Of a DNA stretch of 20,703 nucleotides, positions 7,556 to 17,102 are shown in pieces. Positions within the stretch are counted from its first letter, which is position 1. Each line of letters opens with the position of its first letter. Under the pieces are notes generated by a model that was given only the letters and a program-made list of their open reading frames with translations, had not been told where the DNA came from and ran no database searches. Source of the DNA: Solimonas sp964507195 (lineage in GTDB: Bacteria > Pseudomonadota > Gammaproteobacteria > Nevskiales > Nevskiaceae). Both the position numbers and the translations under genes were made by a program. The stretch is from positions 1 through 20,703 of the forward strand of contig CAZDPA010000064.1 of the NCBI GenBank assembly GCA_964507195.1. The letters run 5' to 3'.

Positions 7556-7698
7556 GGGAAGCTCTGAATAACGTAGCGAGCGAAGGCAGCTTGGCTGCCG
7601 CCGGAGCGCAGAAAGCGCAGTGTATGTATGAATACATGAGCATTTCGAGCACCGCCGGCAGCCAAGATGCCGAGCGCAGTAGTTAGTCAGAGCTTCCC
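7556..7698. repeat. 143-bp MITE-like palindromic repeat with terminal inverted repeats
   Basis: The ends are near-identical inverted repeats, GGGAAGCTCTGAATAAC (7556-7572) and the complement of 7682-7698, with one mismatch in 17. The whole element is an imperfect palindrome: internal arms share CTTGGCTGCC on both sides, and the centre holds ATGTAT/ATACAT. A local perfect hairpin GGCAGC-TTG-GCTGCC is also present on the left. There is no coding capacity and no clear target duplication. It occupies most of the nitrilase-tldD gap, and the nitrilase TGA (7687-7689) lies inside its right terminal repeat. This is typical of a non-autonomous element mobilised in trans, but mobility is inferred because no second copy with these ends is visible. 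Confidence 0.65.
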
Positions 7699-8520
7699 GA
7701 GGCGACGGTGCTGCAGGACCGGAAAGCTCGCGCGCTGCGTCGCGCGCCGCCCGGCGTCCACAGACGCGAGCGCAAAACCGGGTTCGCGGCCGGCATCCGC
7801 GATCAGCGTGCCCCAGGGCTCGACGATACAGCTATGGCCCCAGGTGCGACGGCCAGCGGCATGCGTACCGCACTGGTTGGCAGCAAGCACGTGACAGAGG
7901 TTCTCGACCGCGCGTGCGCGCAGCAGCAGTTCCCAGTGCGCCTCACCCGTGCGCTCGGTGAACGCCGAGGGCACGCACAGCAGCTCCGCACCCTGCGCCG
8001 ACAATGCGCGATACAGCTCCGGAAAGCGCAGGTCGTAGCACACCGACAGCCCGAGCCTGCCAACCGGCGTATCCACCACAACCGGAGCCGCCGCGCCGGG
8101 CGCGATGCTTGCCGACTCGCGATAGCGCTCGCCGCTGCCGCCGGGCACATCGACATCGAAGAGATGGATCTTGTCGTAGCGCGCGACGCGCTCGCCCAGT
8201 GCGTCCCAGACGCCGCAGGTCGCATACACGCGGCGCGGGTCGTCGTCGACTTTCAGCGGGATCGTGCCGCCGACGATCCACAATCTCAGCGCACGTGCGG
8301 TCTGCGCAAGAAACGTCTGGATCGGTCCGTCACCATCGGCTTCGGCCAGTGCGAGCTTGTCGGTCTCGCGTTCGCCCATGAAGGCAAAGTTCTCGGGCAG
8401 AACGGCAAGCTGCGCACCGGCCTGCGCCGCGTCGCGCAGCAACTCGGCTGCAGCTGCGAGATTGGCCGCGCAATCGGCGCGGGTATTCATCTGGATGACC
8501 GCTGCGGCTGGTGCGCTCAT
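7687..8520 (-). CDS. Nitrilase-superfamily amidase (Nit1/Nit2-like carbon-nitrogen hydrolase)
   Basis: This 277-residue cytoplasmic carbon-nitrogen hydrolase has the Glu-Lys-Cys triad: E43 in LPENF, K117 in YDKIHLFD and C161 in CYDLRFPE. The DKIHLFDVDVPGG and GERYRES context fits the Nit branch, whose studied members hydrolyse deaminated glutathione or omega-amides of 2-oxoacids. The exact substrate is not certain. Its place between yhdP and tldD is the same as in Pseudomonas aeruginosa. The start lies 3 bases after the yhdP stop, which suggests tight coupling. The last residues, LGKL and the stop codon, are encoded by the terminal repeat of the adjacent palindromic element, so the native C-terminus was probably replaced when that element inserted. 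Confidence 0.9.
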   Translation of the reverse strand: MSAPAAAVIQMNTRADCAANLAAAAELLRDAAQAGAQLAVLPENFAFMGERETDKLALAEADGDGPIQTFLAQTARALRLWIVGGTIPLKVDDDPRRVYATCGVWDALGERVARYDKIHLFDVDVPGGSGERYRESASIAPGAAAPVVVDTPVGRLGLSVCYDLRFPELYRALSAQGAELLCVPSAFTERTGEAHWELLLRARAVENLCHVLAANQCGTHAAGRRTWGHSCIVEPWGTLIADAGREPGFALASVDAGRRATQRASFPVLQHRRLGKL

Positions 8521-8523
8521 GAA

Positions 8524-11500
8524 CTACCCCGGCGACTTGACGACTGGCGTGGCCTCACCGCGCTCGATTCTGGGATTGTCCCAGGGCCCGGTGATGCTGT
8601 AACTGAACTGCGTGACCTGATCGAAGGGCTTGTCGAACAACTGTTGCGCGAGCAGTACCAGCGCACCGACCGCCGGCCCGCCCAGCAACACGGCACCCAG
8701 CGTCACACCCGACGACAGGTCCGGATAAACGGTCACGCGCTGATCGTAGTCGCGCGTCGCAAGTCCGACCTTGCCGCTGATGTCCATGCGCAGCGATGGC
8801 GATTGGATTTTCAGACCCTGTGTGATCGCGTCACCGTTAGCCACTTCGAAGTGGCCCTTGATGGTATCGAACGCCAGGCCCTTGCCGGTCACGTCGTCGA
8901 AATCCAGCGTCAACCGGCGCGGCAAAGCATAGAAGTTGAACAGCCCGAGGACGCGGCTCGCACCCGGATCCACCGCACGCAGCTGGCCCTCGCGGATGTC
9001 GAGATCGATCTGGCCGCTGGCCTGCTCCCACTGCAGGCCGGTCGCAGCCGGCGACCAGGCCAGTGCACCCTTGAACACGCTGTGCCGCGCTTCGATGTTC
9101 GGCGCATAGCCGAGGTGCTCAAGCAAGGTGCCGAAGCGCGCCGAGTCCATGTCGAAATTCAGCTCGCCGGACGACAGGCCACCGATGCGCCGCCAGGCTC
9201 CGCTAGCCTGCAGCGCCAGCTCGCCGCCACCGAACTGCAGCGCGCGCAGTGCAAGTCCCCCCGGTACACGCTCGGTCTGCATTTCGACCTGACCATAGTC
9301 CGTATCGCCGAAATGCAATTGATCGATGTTCAGGTCAATCAGCGGCAGCGTCGCCGGTTCGACAACCGCCTTGCTCACCGGATCGCCGCTCATCGCCGGT
9401 TCGACGGCCGACACGGCCGTGTCACCGGTTCCAGTGGCCGGCAGCTCCGGCCAGCGCTGCAGATTCATGCGCTGCATGCGCGCAGTCAGATGTCCAACAT
9501 CCGCCGGCGTCCAGCGCACCTGACCTTCAGCACCTGTGCCAGTCACATCAATGCGCCAGCCATCCGCCAGCGGCCGGTACTGCAGGTGCGTGGACGGCAC
9601 CGACAGGCCGTTCCAGTGCAACTGACCGACATCCAGGTCCGCCGCATCGAGGCGCAACGCACCTGCCTTGCCCGCACCGACAAACAGCGGACTCCATGCG
9701 CTGATCTCCAGCGCCGGGACCTGACCGTCGAGCAGGAAACTGCCGGGCCTGGCATCGACAACACCACTGCCGCCGGCAGTCGCACGCACACCGCTCAGGC
9801 GCAGCGCACCGTCACCCTTGACCATCAGCGCCGCCAGTGCCAGGCGCTGGTCATAATCAAGATCGACGCGGAGATCAGCGAGCCTGTCAGCGCCGATGCG
9901 CAGGCTCGCCGGTGCAGCCAGTCCGGTCGGCTTGAGCAGGGGGGCCGGAAACATCACGGCCGTGCCGACCAGATCGGATCTCAGCGTCAGTGCCATGTCG
10001 CCCTGGATCAGCGGCAGCTCCAGCTGCCATTGGCTGCTGCCTTGCAGCTGGGCACGCACGAACTCCGGCACGTACTTCGACAAGCCCCCGCCGTCGGCCT
10101 GCGGCGCGTAATCGAATCCGCCACGGATCACGCCACGTGTGCCCTCGTCTGCGTCGATGCGTGCACTGACCGGCACGCCGGCAAACCGCGCGGTCAGGGC
10201 TTCGGCGCTCACTCCATGCTCGGTGAAGCCGATGCTGCCGCTCAGCGCCGTGATCGGCTCATCGAGCGAGGTGTAGCGCAGCTTCGCATCCCTGGTCGTC
10301 ACGCTGCCGATCACACTGGTCTTGTGCATGTCCTTCAGCGGAACCTGCAACTGCAGCAGAACCTCGGCCGCACCGCTGGCTTCGGTGTGATCGAGCAGAC
10401 CGCTCAGCGTGCGCTGCAACGGCGACTCGCGCAGGAACTGGTAGAAACGCTTCAGCTCGCCGCTGGCCGCGCCCTCGATGCTCATCAGGTGATCGTTGAA
10501 ATCGGCAAAGCGCACTTCGGCCGAACTCACCTTGTTGCCGCCGATCAGCGCCTGATCCGAGCGCACCGTCAGGCTGTTGCCGCTGAACGCGAGATGCGCG
10601 CGGACATCGCTGAGCTGCGGCCAGCCCGGCGCAAACGCGAGCACACCGTCGGCGACGTCCATTTCCAGACCCCACTCACCGGTCGGCCTGCTGTGAAACG
10701 GAAAATCGGCAATCGGGCCGCGGATGCGCAGATCGGCATTCGGTACGCGTCCGCTGATCAACGCGGTGCGCAACCAGTTCTTCAGACTGTCTGGCCACTG
10801 CAGCGGCAGAAAGGGTCTGGCGTCATCAAGACGCTGTGCAGACAGCGTCGCGCTCAGATCGAGATGCGGGGAGGTGTCCGCAGCATCCGCGAAATCAATA
10901 CTGAAACGGCCGCGAGCCGCGATGCCGGCAAGACGCAGCGCGGCATCCTCGCTGGACAACTGCCAGCCGTCGACCATGCGCTTCCAGCGCAGCGTCGCCC
11001 CGAGTTCATCGAGTGCCAGCGGACGATCGAAGCTCGACGGCAGCTGCACATTCGCCGGGGCTTTGGCCAGGCGCAGCTCACCGCCGGTCTCGTCCGCACT
11101 CAGTTCACCGCTCAGTCCGGAGAAGCCGACGTGCCTGTCGGCACGCAGCGCCGCGCCATCGAGACGCACTCGCAGCGAATAGCGCGGATGCCCGGCATCC
11201 GGCTGATAGCGCAGCACCACTCCACGAACGTCGCCGGCCAGACGACCCAGCGTCTGCATCGCTACGCCACCACTGCGCCAGACACCAGCCCACGGCGCCA
11301 GTCGCGTCAACTCGACGTGATCGGCGTCGAAGCTGTAGCTCTGCATATCGCGGCGCAGGTTGCCGCTGAGCACCGGCTGGTCATCAAATGCCAGCTCGCT
11401 GATATCGATGCGCCAGCCGCGCGCATCGGTCTGGTAGTCGGCCACCATGCGCATCTGCGCGGCACTGGAAAGCACTCCGGCACGCGCCAGGACGAGGGCT

Positions 11501-12345
11501 TCGGATTCGAGTTCCGCCTTCGCATGGGTCAGCGCACCGTTCACGACGTCGCCGGTGATGTGTCCTGTCAATCCGGCCACGGAAATCTGCGCGCCGGGAA
11601 TCAGCCAAGGCCGCAGCCAGGACTGCGGCTGCAACTCGTCGACATCGATCTCGAAGCTGCCGTTCCAGCTCGCGCTGTTGGCCAGCTGGCCGTCCAGCTC
11701 GGATTCGAAGCGCAGCTCACCGCCACGCTCGGCCGGCAGGCGCAGGCTGGCGCCAACCGCAAAACTGTCGGCGGACTGATCAAGGTCGATGGCGTCGATG
11801 CGCAGACTCAGCGGCGCATCGCTGCCGGGCACGATGCCGACCACGCGCAGTTCGCAGTTCTCCAGCCGCACTTCCTCGAAGCGATTGAGGTCTTCCAGCC
11901 ATTTCGCGCGCTGGCTGTCCTGCAGCGAGGCATCCATGGGGTCGAAACCGGCAATGCTGATGTTGCCCTCTTCGTCGATCTCCGCGAGCAGGCGCATGCC
12001 CGAGAGTTCAAGCCGCGTCGGCACCCATTCGCCGACGATCAGGCGGCGCAGTCCAAGTCCGAGGCTGACGCGCTCGATGCGCAGCTGCGGATCGCCTTCT
12101 TCGCTGTACAGCGTGATGCCGCTGAGATCGAAGCGCGGCGCCAGTCCGCGCCACGACAGGCTGATACCGCCAATCTGCACCGGGCGACCGGCGACGCGGC
12201 TGACCCAGGCAGCGAGATCTTCGCGGTAGCTGGGTACCGCCAGCACCGCGAGCTGGAACGCACCACTGAGGACGGCGCCCACGATCACCGTGACGGCGAT
12301 CAGCGAGACCACCCAGGTCCACCAGCGGCGTTTGACGCGTTCCAT
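8524..12345 (-). CDS. yhdP: YhdP family AsmA-like envelope protein
   Basis: YhdP is a very large inner-membrane protein of the AsmA-like group. In E. coli it works with TamB and YdbH in moving phospholipid between inner and outer membranes and affects the outer-membrane barrier. The product has 1273 residues, the family size. A short basic start is followed by one transmembrane helix (about 9-35) and then a long periplasmic region rich in beta-strand repeats. The C-terminal AsmA-like part ends with the GVTLGAVLLGGPAVGALVLL segment and FSYSITGPWDNP. ATG at 12345 lacks an obvious ribosome site. It lies 138 bases after rng and 3 bases before the nitrilase gene. The opposite strand is open over almost its whole length, which I treat as a composition effect. 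Confidence 0.95.
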   Translation of the reverse strand: MERVKRRWWTWVVSLIAVTVIVGAVLSGAFQLAVLAVPSYREDLAAWVSRVAGRPVQIGGISLSWRGLAPRFDLSGITLYSEEGDPQLRIERVSLGLGLRRLIVGEWVPTRLELSGMRLLAEIDEEGNISIAGFDPMDASLQDSQRAKWLEDLNRFEEVRLENCELRVVGIVPGSDAPLSLRIDAIDLDQSADSFAVGASLRLPAERGGELRFESELDGQLANSASWNGSFEIDVDELQPQSWLRPWLIPGAQISVAGLTGHITGDVVNGALTHAKAELESEALVLARAGVLSSAAQMRMVADYQTDARGWRIDISELAFDDQPVLSGNLRRDMQSYSFDADHVELTRLAPWAGVWRSGGVAMQTLGRLAGDVRGVVLRYQPDAGHPRYSLRVRLDGAALRADRHVGFSGLSGELSADETGGELRLAKAPANVQLPSSFDRPLALDELGATLRWKRMVDGWQLSSEDAALRLAGIAARGRFSIDFADAADTSPHLDLSATLSAQRLDDARPFLPLQWPDSLKNWLRTALISGRVPNADLRIRGPIADFPFHSRPTGEWGLEMDVADGVLAFAPGWPQLSDVRAHLAFSGNSLTVRSDQALIGGNKVSSAEVRFADFNDHLMSIEGAASGELKRFYQFLRESPLQRTLSGLLDHTEASGAAEVLLQLQVPLKDMHKTSVIGSVTTRDAKLRYTSLDEPITALSGSIGFTEHGVSAEALTARFAGVPVSARIDADEGTRGVIRGGFDYAPQADGGGLSKYVPEFVRAQLQGSSQWQLELPLIQGDMALTLRSDLVGTAVMFPAPLLKPTGLAAPASLRIGADRLADLRVDLDYDQRLALAALMVKGDGALRLSGVRATAGGSGVVDARPGSFLLDGQVPALEISAWSPLFVGAGKAGALRLDAADLDVGQLHWNGLSVPSTHLQYRPLADGWRIDVTGTGAEGQVRWTPADVGHLTARMQRMNLQRWPELPATGTGDTAVSAVEPAMSGDPVSKAVVEPATLPLIDLNIDQLHFGDTDYGQVEMQTERVPGGLALRALQFGGGELALQASGAWRRIGGLSSGELNFDMDSARFGTLLEHLGYAPNIEARHSVFKGALAWSPAATGLQWEQASGQIDLDIREGQLRAVDPGASRVLGLFNFYALPRRLTLDFDDVTGKGLAFDTIKGHFEVANGDAITQGLKIQSPSLRMDISGKVGLATRDYDQRVTVYPDLSSGVTLGAVLLGGPAVGALVLLAQQLFDKPFDQVTQFSYSITGPWDNPRIERGEATPVVKSPG

Positions 12346-12413
12346 CGATGAGGGGAAGAGGTCCGGTCAGGAAGAGAGTGCGGCGCTCAGGTCCAAGCCG
12401 CCGGATGACTATT

Positions 12414-12429
12414 GTCGCGCTACCGCGAC
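12414..12429. other. Small perfect hairpin in the rng-yhdP gap
   Basis: GTCGCG (12414-12419) and CGCGAC (12424-12429) form a 6-bp stem with a CTAC loop in the 138-base gap between the rng stop and the yhdP start. There is no T tract after it on the minus strand, so it is at most a weak attenuator or processing site. I see no convincing promoter in the gap. Confidence 0.25.
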
Positions 12430-12483
12430 GTACAGGCCAAACCGCTGGGCCGACGCAGGATCTGGCCCGGCAAGTGGTATGCC

Positions 12484-13944
<1,461 letters not shown>

Positions 13945-13974
13945 GGAGCGGGGGAATGATTGAGATAGAGCAGT

Positions 13975-14583
13975 TTACGGTTTGACCGGGTCTGGCAGGG
14001 GGGCTTCGATACCGAACTCGCGCATCAGTTCACAGGTTTCGTACAGCGGCAGGCCGACGACGCCGCTGTAACTGCCACGAATCTCGCGGACAAACCCCGC
14101 GCCCAAGCCCTGGATGCCGTAACCACCGGCCTTGTCCGCCGGCTCGCCGGAGGCCCAGTAGGCCGCGGCCTGCGCGGCGCTGATCGGTCCGAAGCGAACT
14201 TCGGTGATCGACAGCCGGCTCAGCCAACGCCCGTTCTGGCCAAGCGCGACGGCGGAATACACCTCGTGGCTGCGATCGGCCAGGCGCAGCAGCGTCGCAA
14301 TGCCATGCTCGCGTGACACCGGCTTGCCGAGAATCTCGCCGTCAATGACGACGTCGGTATCCGCGCCAAGCACCGGCAGTGCGCTGCCGCTGACCCGCGC
14401 ACCGGCCCGGGCCTTTTCCAATGCAATTCGCACGGCGTAGGCCGCTGCGGCTTCGCCAGGCTTGGGGCCTTCATCGACATCGGTCGGACACAGCTGTACG
14501 CGCAGGCCGAGTTGAGCCAGCAGTTCGCGCCGGCGCGGCGACTGTGAGGCGAGGATCAGATGCGGCTGCACAGCGACTCTCAC
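13975..14583 (-). CDS. maf: Maf family nucleoside triphosphate pyrophosphatase (YhdE type)
   Basis: Maf proteins hydrolyse nucleoside triphosphates to monophosphates. The YhdE branch acts on dTTP and UTP and helps exclude modified nucleotides. The 202-residue product has the phosphate-binding SPRRRELL (14-21), the GADTDVVIDG motif with catalytic D75, and GKPVS. The later segment GGYGIQGLGAGFVREI followed by GSYSGVVGLPLYET is the YhdE-type form rather than the YceF (m7GTP) type. All possible starts are GTG. GTG at 14583 is preferred because GGGAG lies 5 bases upstream, while GTG at 14595 has no ribosome site. The adjacent rng gene is the usual partner. The mreBCD genes that precede maf in other species are absent, and the upstream side is a divergent aldolase gene. 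Confidence 0.94.
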   Translation of the reverse strand: MRVAVQPHLILASQSPRRRELLAQLGLRVQLCPTDVDEGPKPGEAAAAYAVRIALEKARAGARVSGSALPVLGADTDVVIDGEILGKPVSREHGIATLLRLADRSHEVYSAVALGQNGRWLSRLSITEVRFGPISAAQAAAYWASGEPADKAGGYGIQGLGAGFVREIRGSYSGVVGLPLYETCELMREFGIEAPLPDPVKP

Positions 14584-14709
14584 GGCAACTCCCACGGAAA
14601 TTCAGGTCGATTGAGGCATTTTTGCCAATACCGTAGCCATGGCGCGGGCACCCTCCGGCCGCTATCTTGCTCGAGCCACCCCGGCAATCCAGCGATCGCA
14701 ACGCCAGCG

Positions 14710-15474
14710 ATGGAGCATCCTAACGTGAATATGCGCGAACTCGTTTCAGCCCAGGAATGGGAAGCCCGGGTGAATCTGGCGGCTGCGTACCGGCTGGTCG
14801 CCCTGTTTGGCTGGGATGACCTCGTGTTCACGCATATCTCGGCGCGCCTGCCGGGGCCGGATCATCACTTTCTGATCAACCCCTATGGCTGGCTGTTCGA
14901 GGAAATCACCGCCAGCAGCCTGGTCAAGATCGACCTGCACGGCAACAAGCTCACGGACTCGCCGCACCCGATCAATCCGGCCGGCTTCACGATCCACAGT
15001 GCCATTCATGCCGCCCGCGAGGACGCGCAATGCGTGATGCACACGCACTCGATCAACGGCGTCGCGGTATCGGCGCAGCGCGACGGCGTGCTGCCGATCT
15101 CGCAGCAGTCGACTCTGGTGCTGGCGTCGCTGGCGTATCACGACTACGAGGGCATCGCCCTCAACGAAGACGAAAAGCCGCGCCTGGTCGCCGACTTCGG
15201 CGACAAAATCTACCTGATGCTGCGCAACCACGGTCTGCTGACCGTCGGCGCGAGCCCGGCCGACGCCTTTCTCGCAATGTACGTCTTCGAGGCTGCGTGC
15301 ATGATCCAGGTTCGCGCCCAGGCCGGCGGCGGCCCCCTGGTGCAAGTGAATCCAAGGATTGTGGCGGGCGTCATGCAGGCCGCAGCTACGGTCACGCGCG
15401 GCATGGGCGGACAACTGGCGTGGCCAGGCTTGCTGCGCAAGCTCGATCGCATCGATCCGTCGTTCCGCAACTGA
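14710..15474 (+). CDS. Class II aldolase/adducin family protein
   Basis: This is a zinc-dependent class II aldolase/adducin-domain protein of 254 residues. The zinc ligands are visible as MHTHS (H111, H113) and NHG (H174), within the usual CVMHTHS...LRNHGLLTVG pattern. Family members include fuculose- and rhamnulose-phosphate aldolases, 3-oxo-tetronate-4-phosphate decarboxylases and non-catalytic adducin-like proteins. I cannot assign a substrate. ATG at 14710 is used. GTG at 14725 has GGAG 9 bases upstream and is a good alternative, removing only five residues. A longer frame back to 14560 would overlap maf and is not conserved-looking. The gene is divergent from maf and leads into the DUF1415 gene after 15 bases. 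Confidence 0.9.
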   Translation: MEHPNVNMRELVSAQEWEARVNLAAAYRLVALFGWDDLVFTHISARLPGPDHHFLINPYGWLFEEITASSLVKIDLHGNKLTDSPHPINPAGFTIHSAIHAAREDAQCVMHTHSINGVAVSAQRDGVLPISQQSTLVLASLAYHDYEGIALNEDEKPRLVADFGDKIYLMLRNHGLLTVGASPADAFLAMYVFEAACMIQVRAQAGGGPLVQVNPRIVAGVMQAAATVTRGMGGQLAWPGLLRKLDRIDPSFRN

Positions 15475-15489
15475 CCCGACGTGAACCCC

Positions 15490-16035
15490 ATGATTCCTGA
15501 CAACCAGCCCGTCATTGCCGACACGCGCCGCTGGCTTGAGCGCGCGGTGATCGGCCTCAATCTCTGCCCGTTCGCCAAGGCCGCCTATGTGAAGCACCGC
15601 GTGCATATCGCAGTCAGCTCAGCGACGACGCCGGAGATGCTGCTCGAAGACCTCGCCCGCGAACTCGAAGACCTGCGCGATGCCGATCCGGCCGAGCGCG
15701 AGACGACCCTGCTCGTGCATCCACAGGTGCTCGCCGATTTTCTCGACTACAACGATTTCCTCGATACCGCCGACGCCGCGCTCGAGGCACTCGAACTCGA
15801 CGGCGATATCCAGGTGGCGAGCTTTCATCCGCAGTACCAGTTCGCCGGCACCGAGCCGGACGACGCCGAGAACAACAGCAATCGCTCACCGTGGCCGACG
15901 CTGCATCTGCTGCGTGAAGACAGCATCGAACAGGCAGTCGACAGCTATCCAGACGTGGATCAGATTCCCGAGCGCAACATCGCCATGCTGCGTGAGCTGG
16001 GCGACGCTGGCTGGAAAAAGCTCTGGGAAGATTGA
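15490..16035 (+). CDS. DUF1415 family protein
   Basis: This is a conserved protein of unknown function, 181 residues with the ATG chosen here. The N-terminal hallmark RRWLERAVIGLNLCPFAKA is clear, including the cysteine in NLCPFAK. The later segments ASFHPQYQFAG, NRSPWPTLHLLRE and IPERNIAMLRELG are also typical of the family. It has no signal peptide or membrane segment, so it is cytoplasmic. GTG at 15481 is an alternative start adding three residues. Neither has a clear ribosome site. It probably shares a transcript with the class II aldolase gene. It converges on pit, with a perfect hairpin in between. Confidence 0.9.
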   Translation: MIPDNQPVIADTRRWLERAVIGLNLCPFAKAAYVKHRVHIAVSSATTPEMLLEDLARELEDLRDADPAERETTLLVHPQVLADFLDYNDFLDTADAALEALELDGDIQVASFHPQYQFAGTEPDDAENNSNRSPWPTLHLLREDSIEQAVDSYPDVDQIPERNIAMLRELGDAGWKKLWED

Positions 16036-16057
16036 GGTCAAAGGATTCCGGATAGAC

Positions 16058-16085
16058 CGTCATTCCCGCGAACGCGGGAATGACG
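16058..16085. terminator. Perfect 13-bp inverted repeat (dRS3-like), probable bidirectional terminator
   Basis: CGTCATTCCCGCG (16058-16070) and its exact complement (16073-16085) flank AA, giving a stem of about 12 bp with a GAAC loop. The core fits ATTCCC-N8-GGGAAT (16062-16081), the form of the dRS3 repeat described in Neisseria and of similar repeats in many proteobacteria. It fills the 59-base gap between the convergent DUF1415 and pit genes. On the plus strand it is followed by GTCCGTATTTTC. It probably serves as a transcription end for both genes and may also be a dispersed repeat. Confidence 0.7.
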
Positions 16086-16094
16086 TCCGTATTT

Positions 16095-17102
16095 TCAGAA
16101 GTAGTGGTGACCAACCCACCAGGCAATTCCGGCGATGAACGCCGAAGCCGGAATCGTGAACACCCAGGCCCAGACGATGTTGCCAGCCACACCCCAGCGC
16201 ACCGCGTTGACGTTGCGCGCGGCACCGACGCCGACGATGGAGCCGGTGATCGTGTGCGTCGTCGACACCGGTACGCCGAGACTGGTCGCGAGGAACAGCG
16301 TGATTGCGCCGCTGGCCGAAGCGCTGAAGCCGCTGATCGGGCGCAGCTTGGTGATTTTCATCCCCATCGTGCGGACGATACGCCAGCCACCGAACAAGGT
16401 ACCCAGGCCCATTGCCGCCTGGCACGACAGCACGACCCAGAACGGCAGGGCGGCATCCGCCGTCGTCAGGTTTGCCGCAATCAGCAGCATCCAGATGATG
16501 CCCATGGTCTTCTGTGCGTCGTTACTGCCGTGACCGAGACTGTACAGCGCAGCGGAGACGTACTGAAGATACTTGTACATGCGATCCATCTTGCGCGCGG
16601 TGGACAGCGTGCCGACCCAAGACGCAATCACCATGATGCAGGCGCCGAGCAGGAAGCCCAGCAGCGGCGACAGCAGGATCGCCGCAACGATCTTCAGAAA
16701 GCCGGTGGCAATCAGCGTAGCGGTGCCGCCCTTGGCAATCGCCGCGCCGGCGAGGCCCCCGACCAATGCGTGCGAGGAGCTGGACGGAATGCCGTAGTAC
16801 CAGGTGATGACGTTCCAGCTGATCGCGCCAACCAGGGCGCCGAAGATCACATGGTGGTCGACGATGCCGGGATCAATCGTGCCCTTGCCGATCGTCGTCG
16901 CAACGTGAAAACCGAAGAACAGGAACGCGATGAAGTTGAAGAACGCGGCCCAGACCACGGCCTTCTGCGGGCTCATCGCACCGGTCGAGACAATGGTCGC
17001 AATCGAGTTGGCCGAATCATGAAATCCATTCATGAAATCGAAGGCCAGTGCTAACACGACCAGAAATATGACCGTGTGCATGCCAATCGTGACGGCATCC
17101 AT
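16095..17102 (-). CDS. pit: Low-affinity inorganic phosphate transporter, PiT family
   Basis: This inner-membrane PiT permease (335 residues) takes up metal-phosphate using the ion gradient. The two inverted PiT repeats are visible. The first has the signature DFMNGFHDSAN (22-32) and PSSSSHALVGG (106-116). The second has GHGSNDAQKTMG (190-201) and PVSTTHTITGS. About ten hydrophobic segments span the chain. It is shorter than E. coli PitA, as is usual for PiT proteins paired with a DUF47 partner. Its ATG directly follows the TAA of the upstream DUF47 gene with no gap, so the pair is translationally coupled. A Pho-box-like region lies upstream of the pair. Confidence 0.95.
   Translation of the reverse strand: MDAVTIGMHTVIFLVVLALAFDFMNGFHDSANSIATIVSTGAMSPQKAVVWAAFFNFIAFLFFGFHVATTIGKGTIDPGIVDHHVIFGALVGAISWNVITWYYGIPSSSSHALVGGLAGAAIAKGGTATLIATGFLKIVAAILLSPLLGFLLGACIMVIASWVGTLSTARKMDRMYKYLQYVSAALYSLGHGSNDAQKTMGIIWMLLIAANLTTADAALPFWVVLSCQAAMGLGTLFGGWRIVRTMGMKITKLRPISGFSASASGAITLFLATSLGVPVSTTHTITGSIVGVGAARNVNAVRWGVAGNIVWAWVFTIPASAFIAGIAWWVGHHYF

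Noticed and set aside
7708..12351. A 1547-codon open frame on the plus strand, antisense to the nitrilase and yhdP genes
   Set aside because: It mirrors the real minus-strand genes, is full of Arg/Gln/His/Ala as expected from antisense GC-rich codons, has no recognisable domain, and yhdP and the nitrilase are unmistakable on the other strand.
14584..14709. Divergent promoter region between maf and the aldolase gene
   Set aside because: I looked for paired -35/-10 elements on both strands (for example TATCTT near 14663) and found none with an acceptable partner at normal spacing.
16080..17054. A 324-codon plus-strand open frame opposite pit
   Set aside because: It is the complement of transmembrane codons of the PiT transporter and has no ribosome site or family signature.
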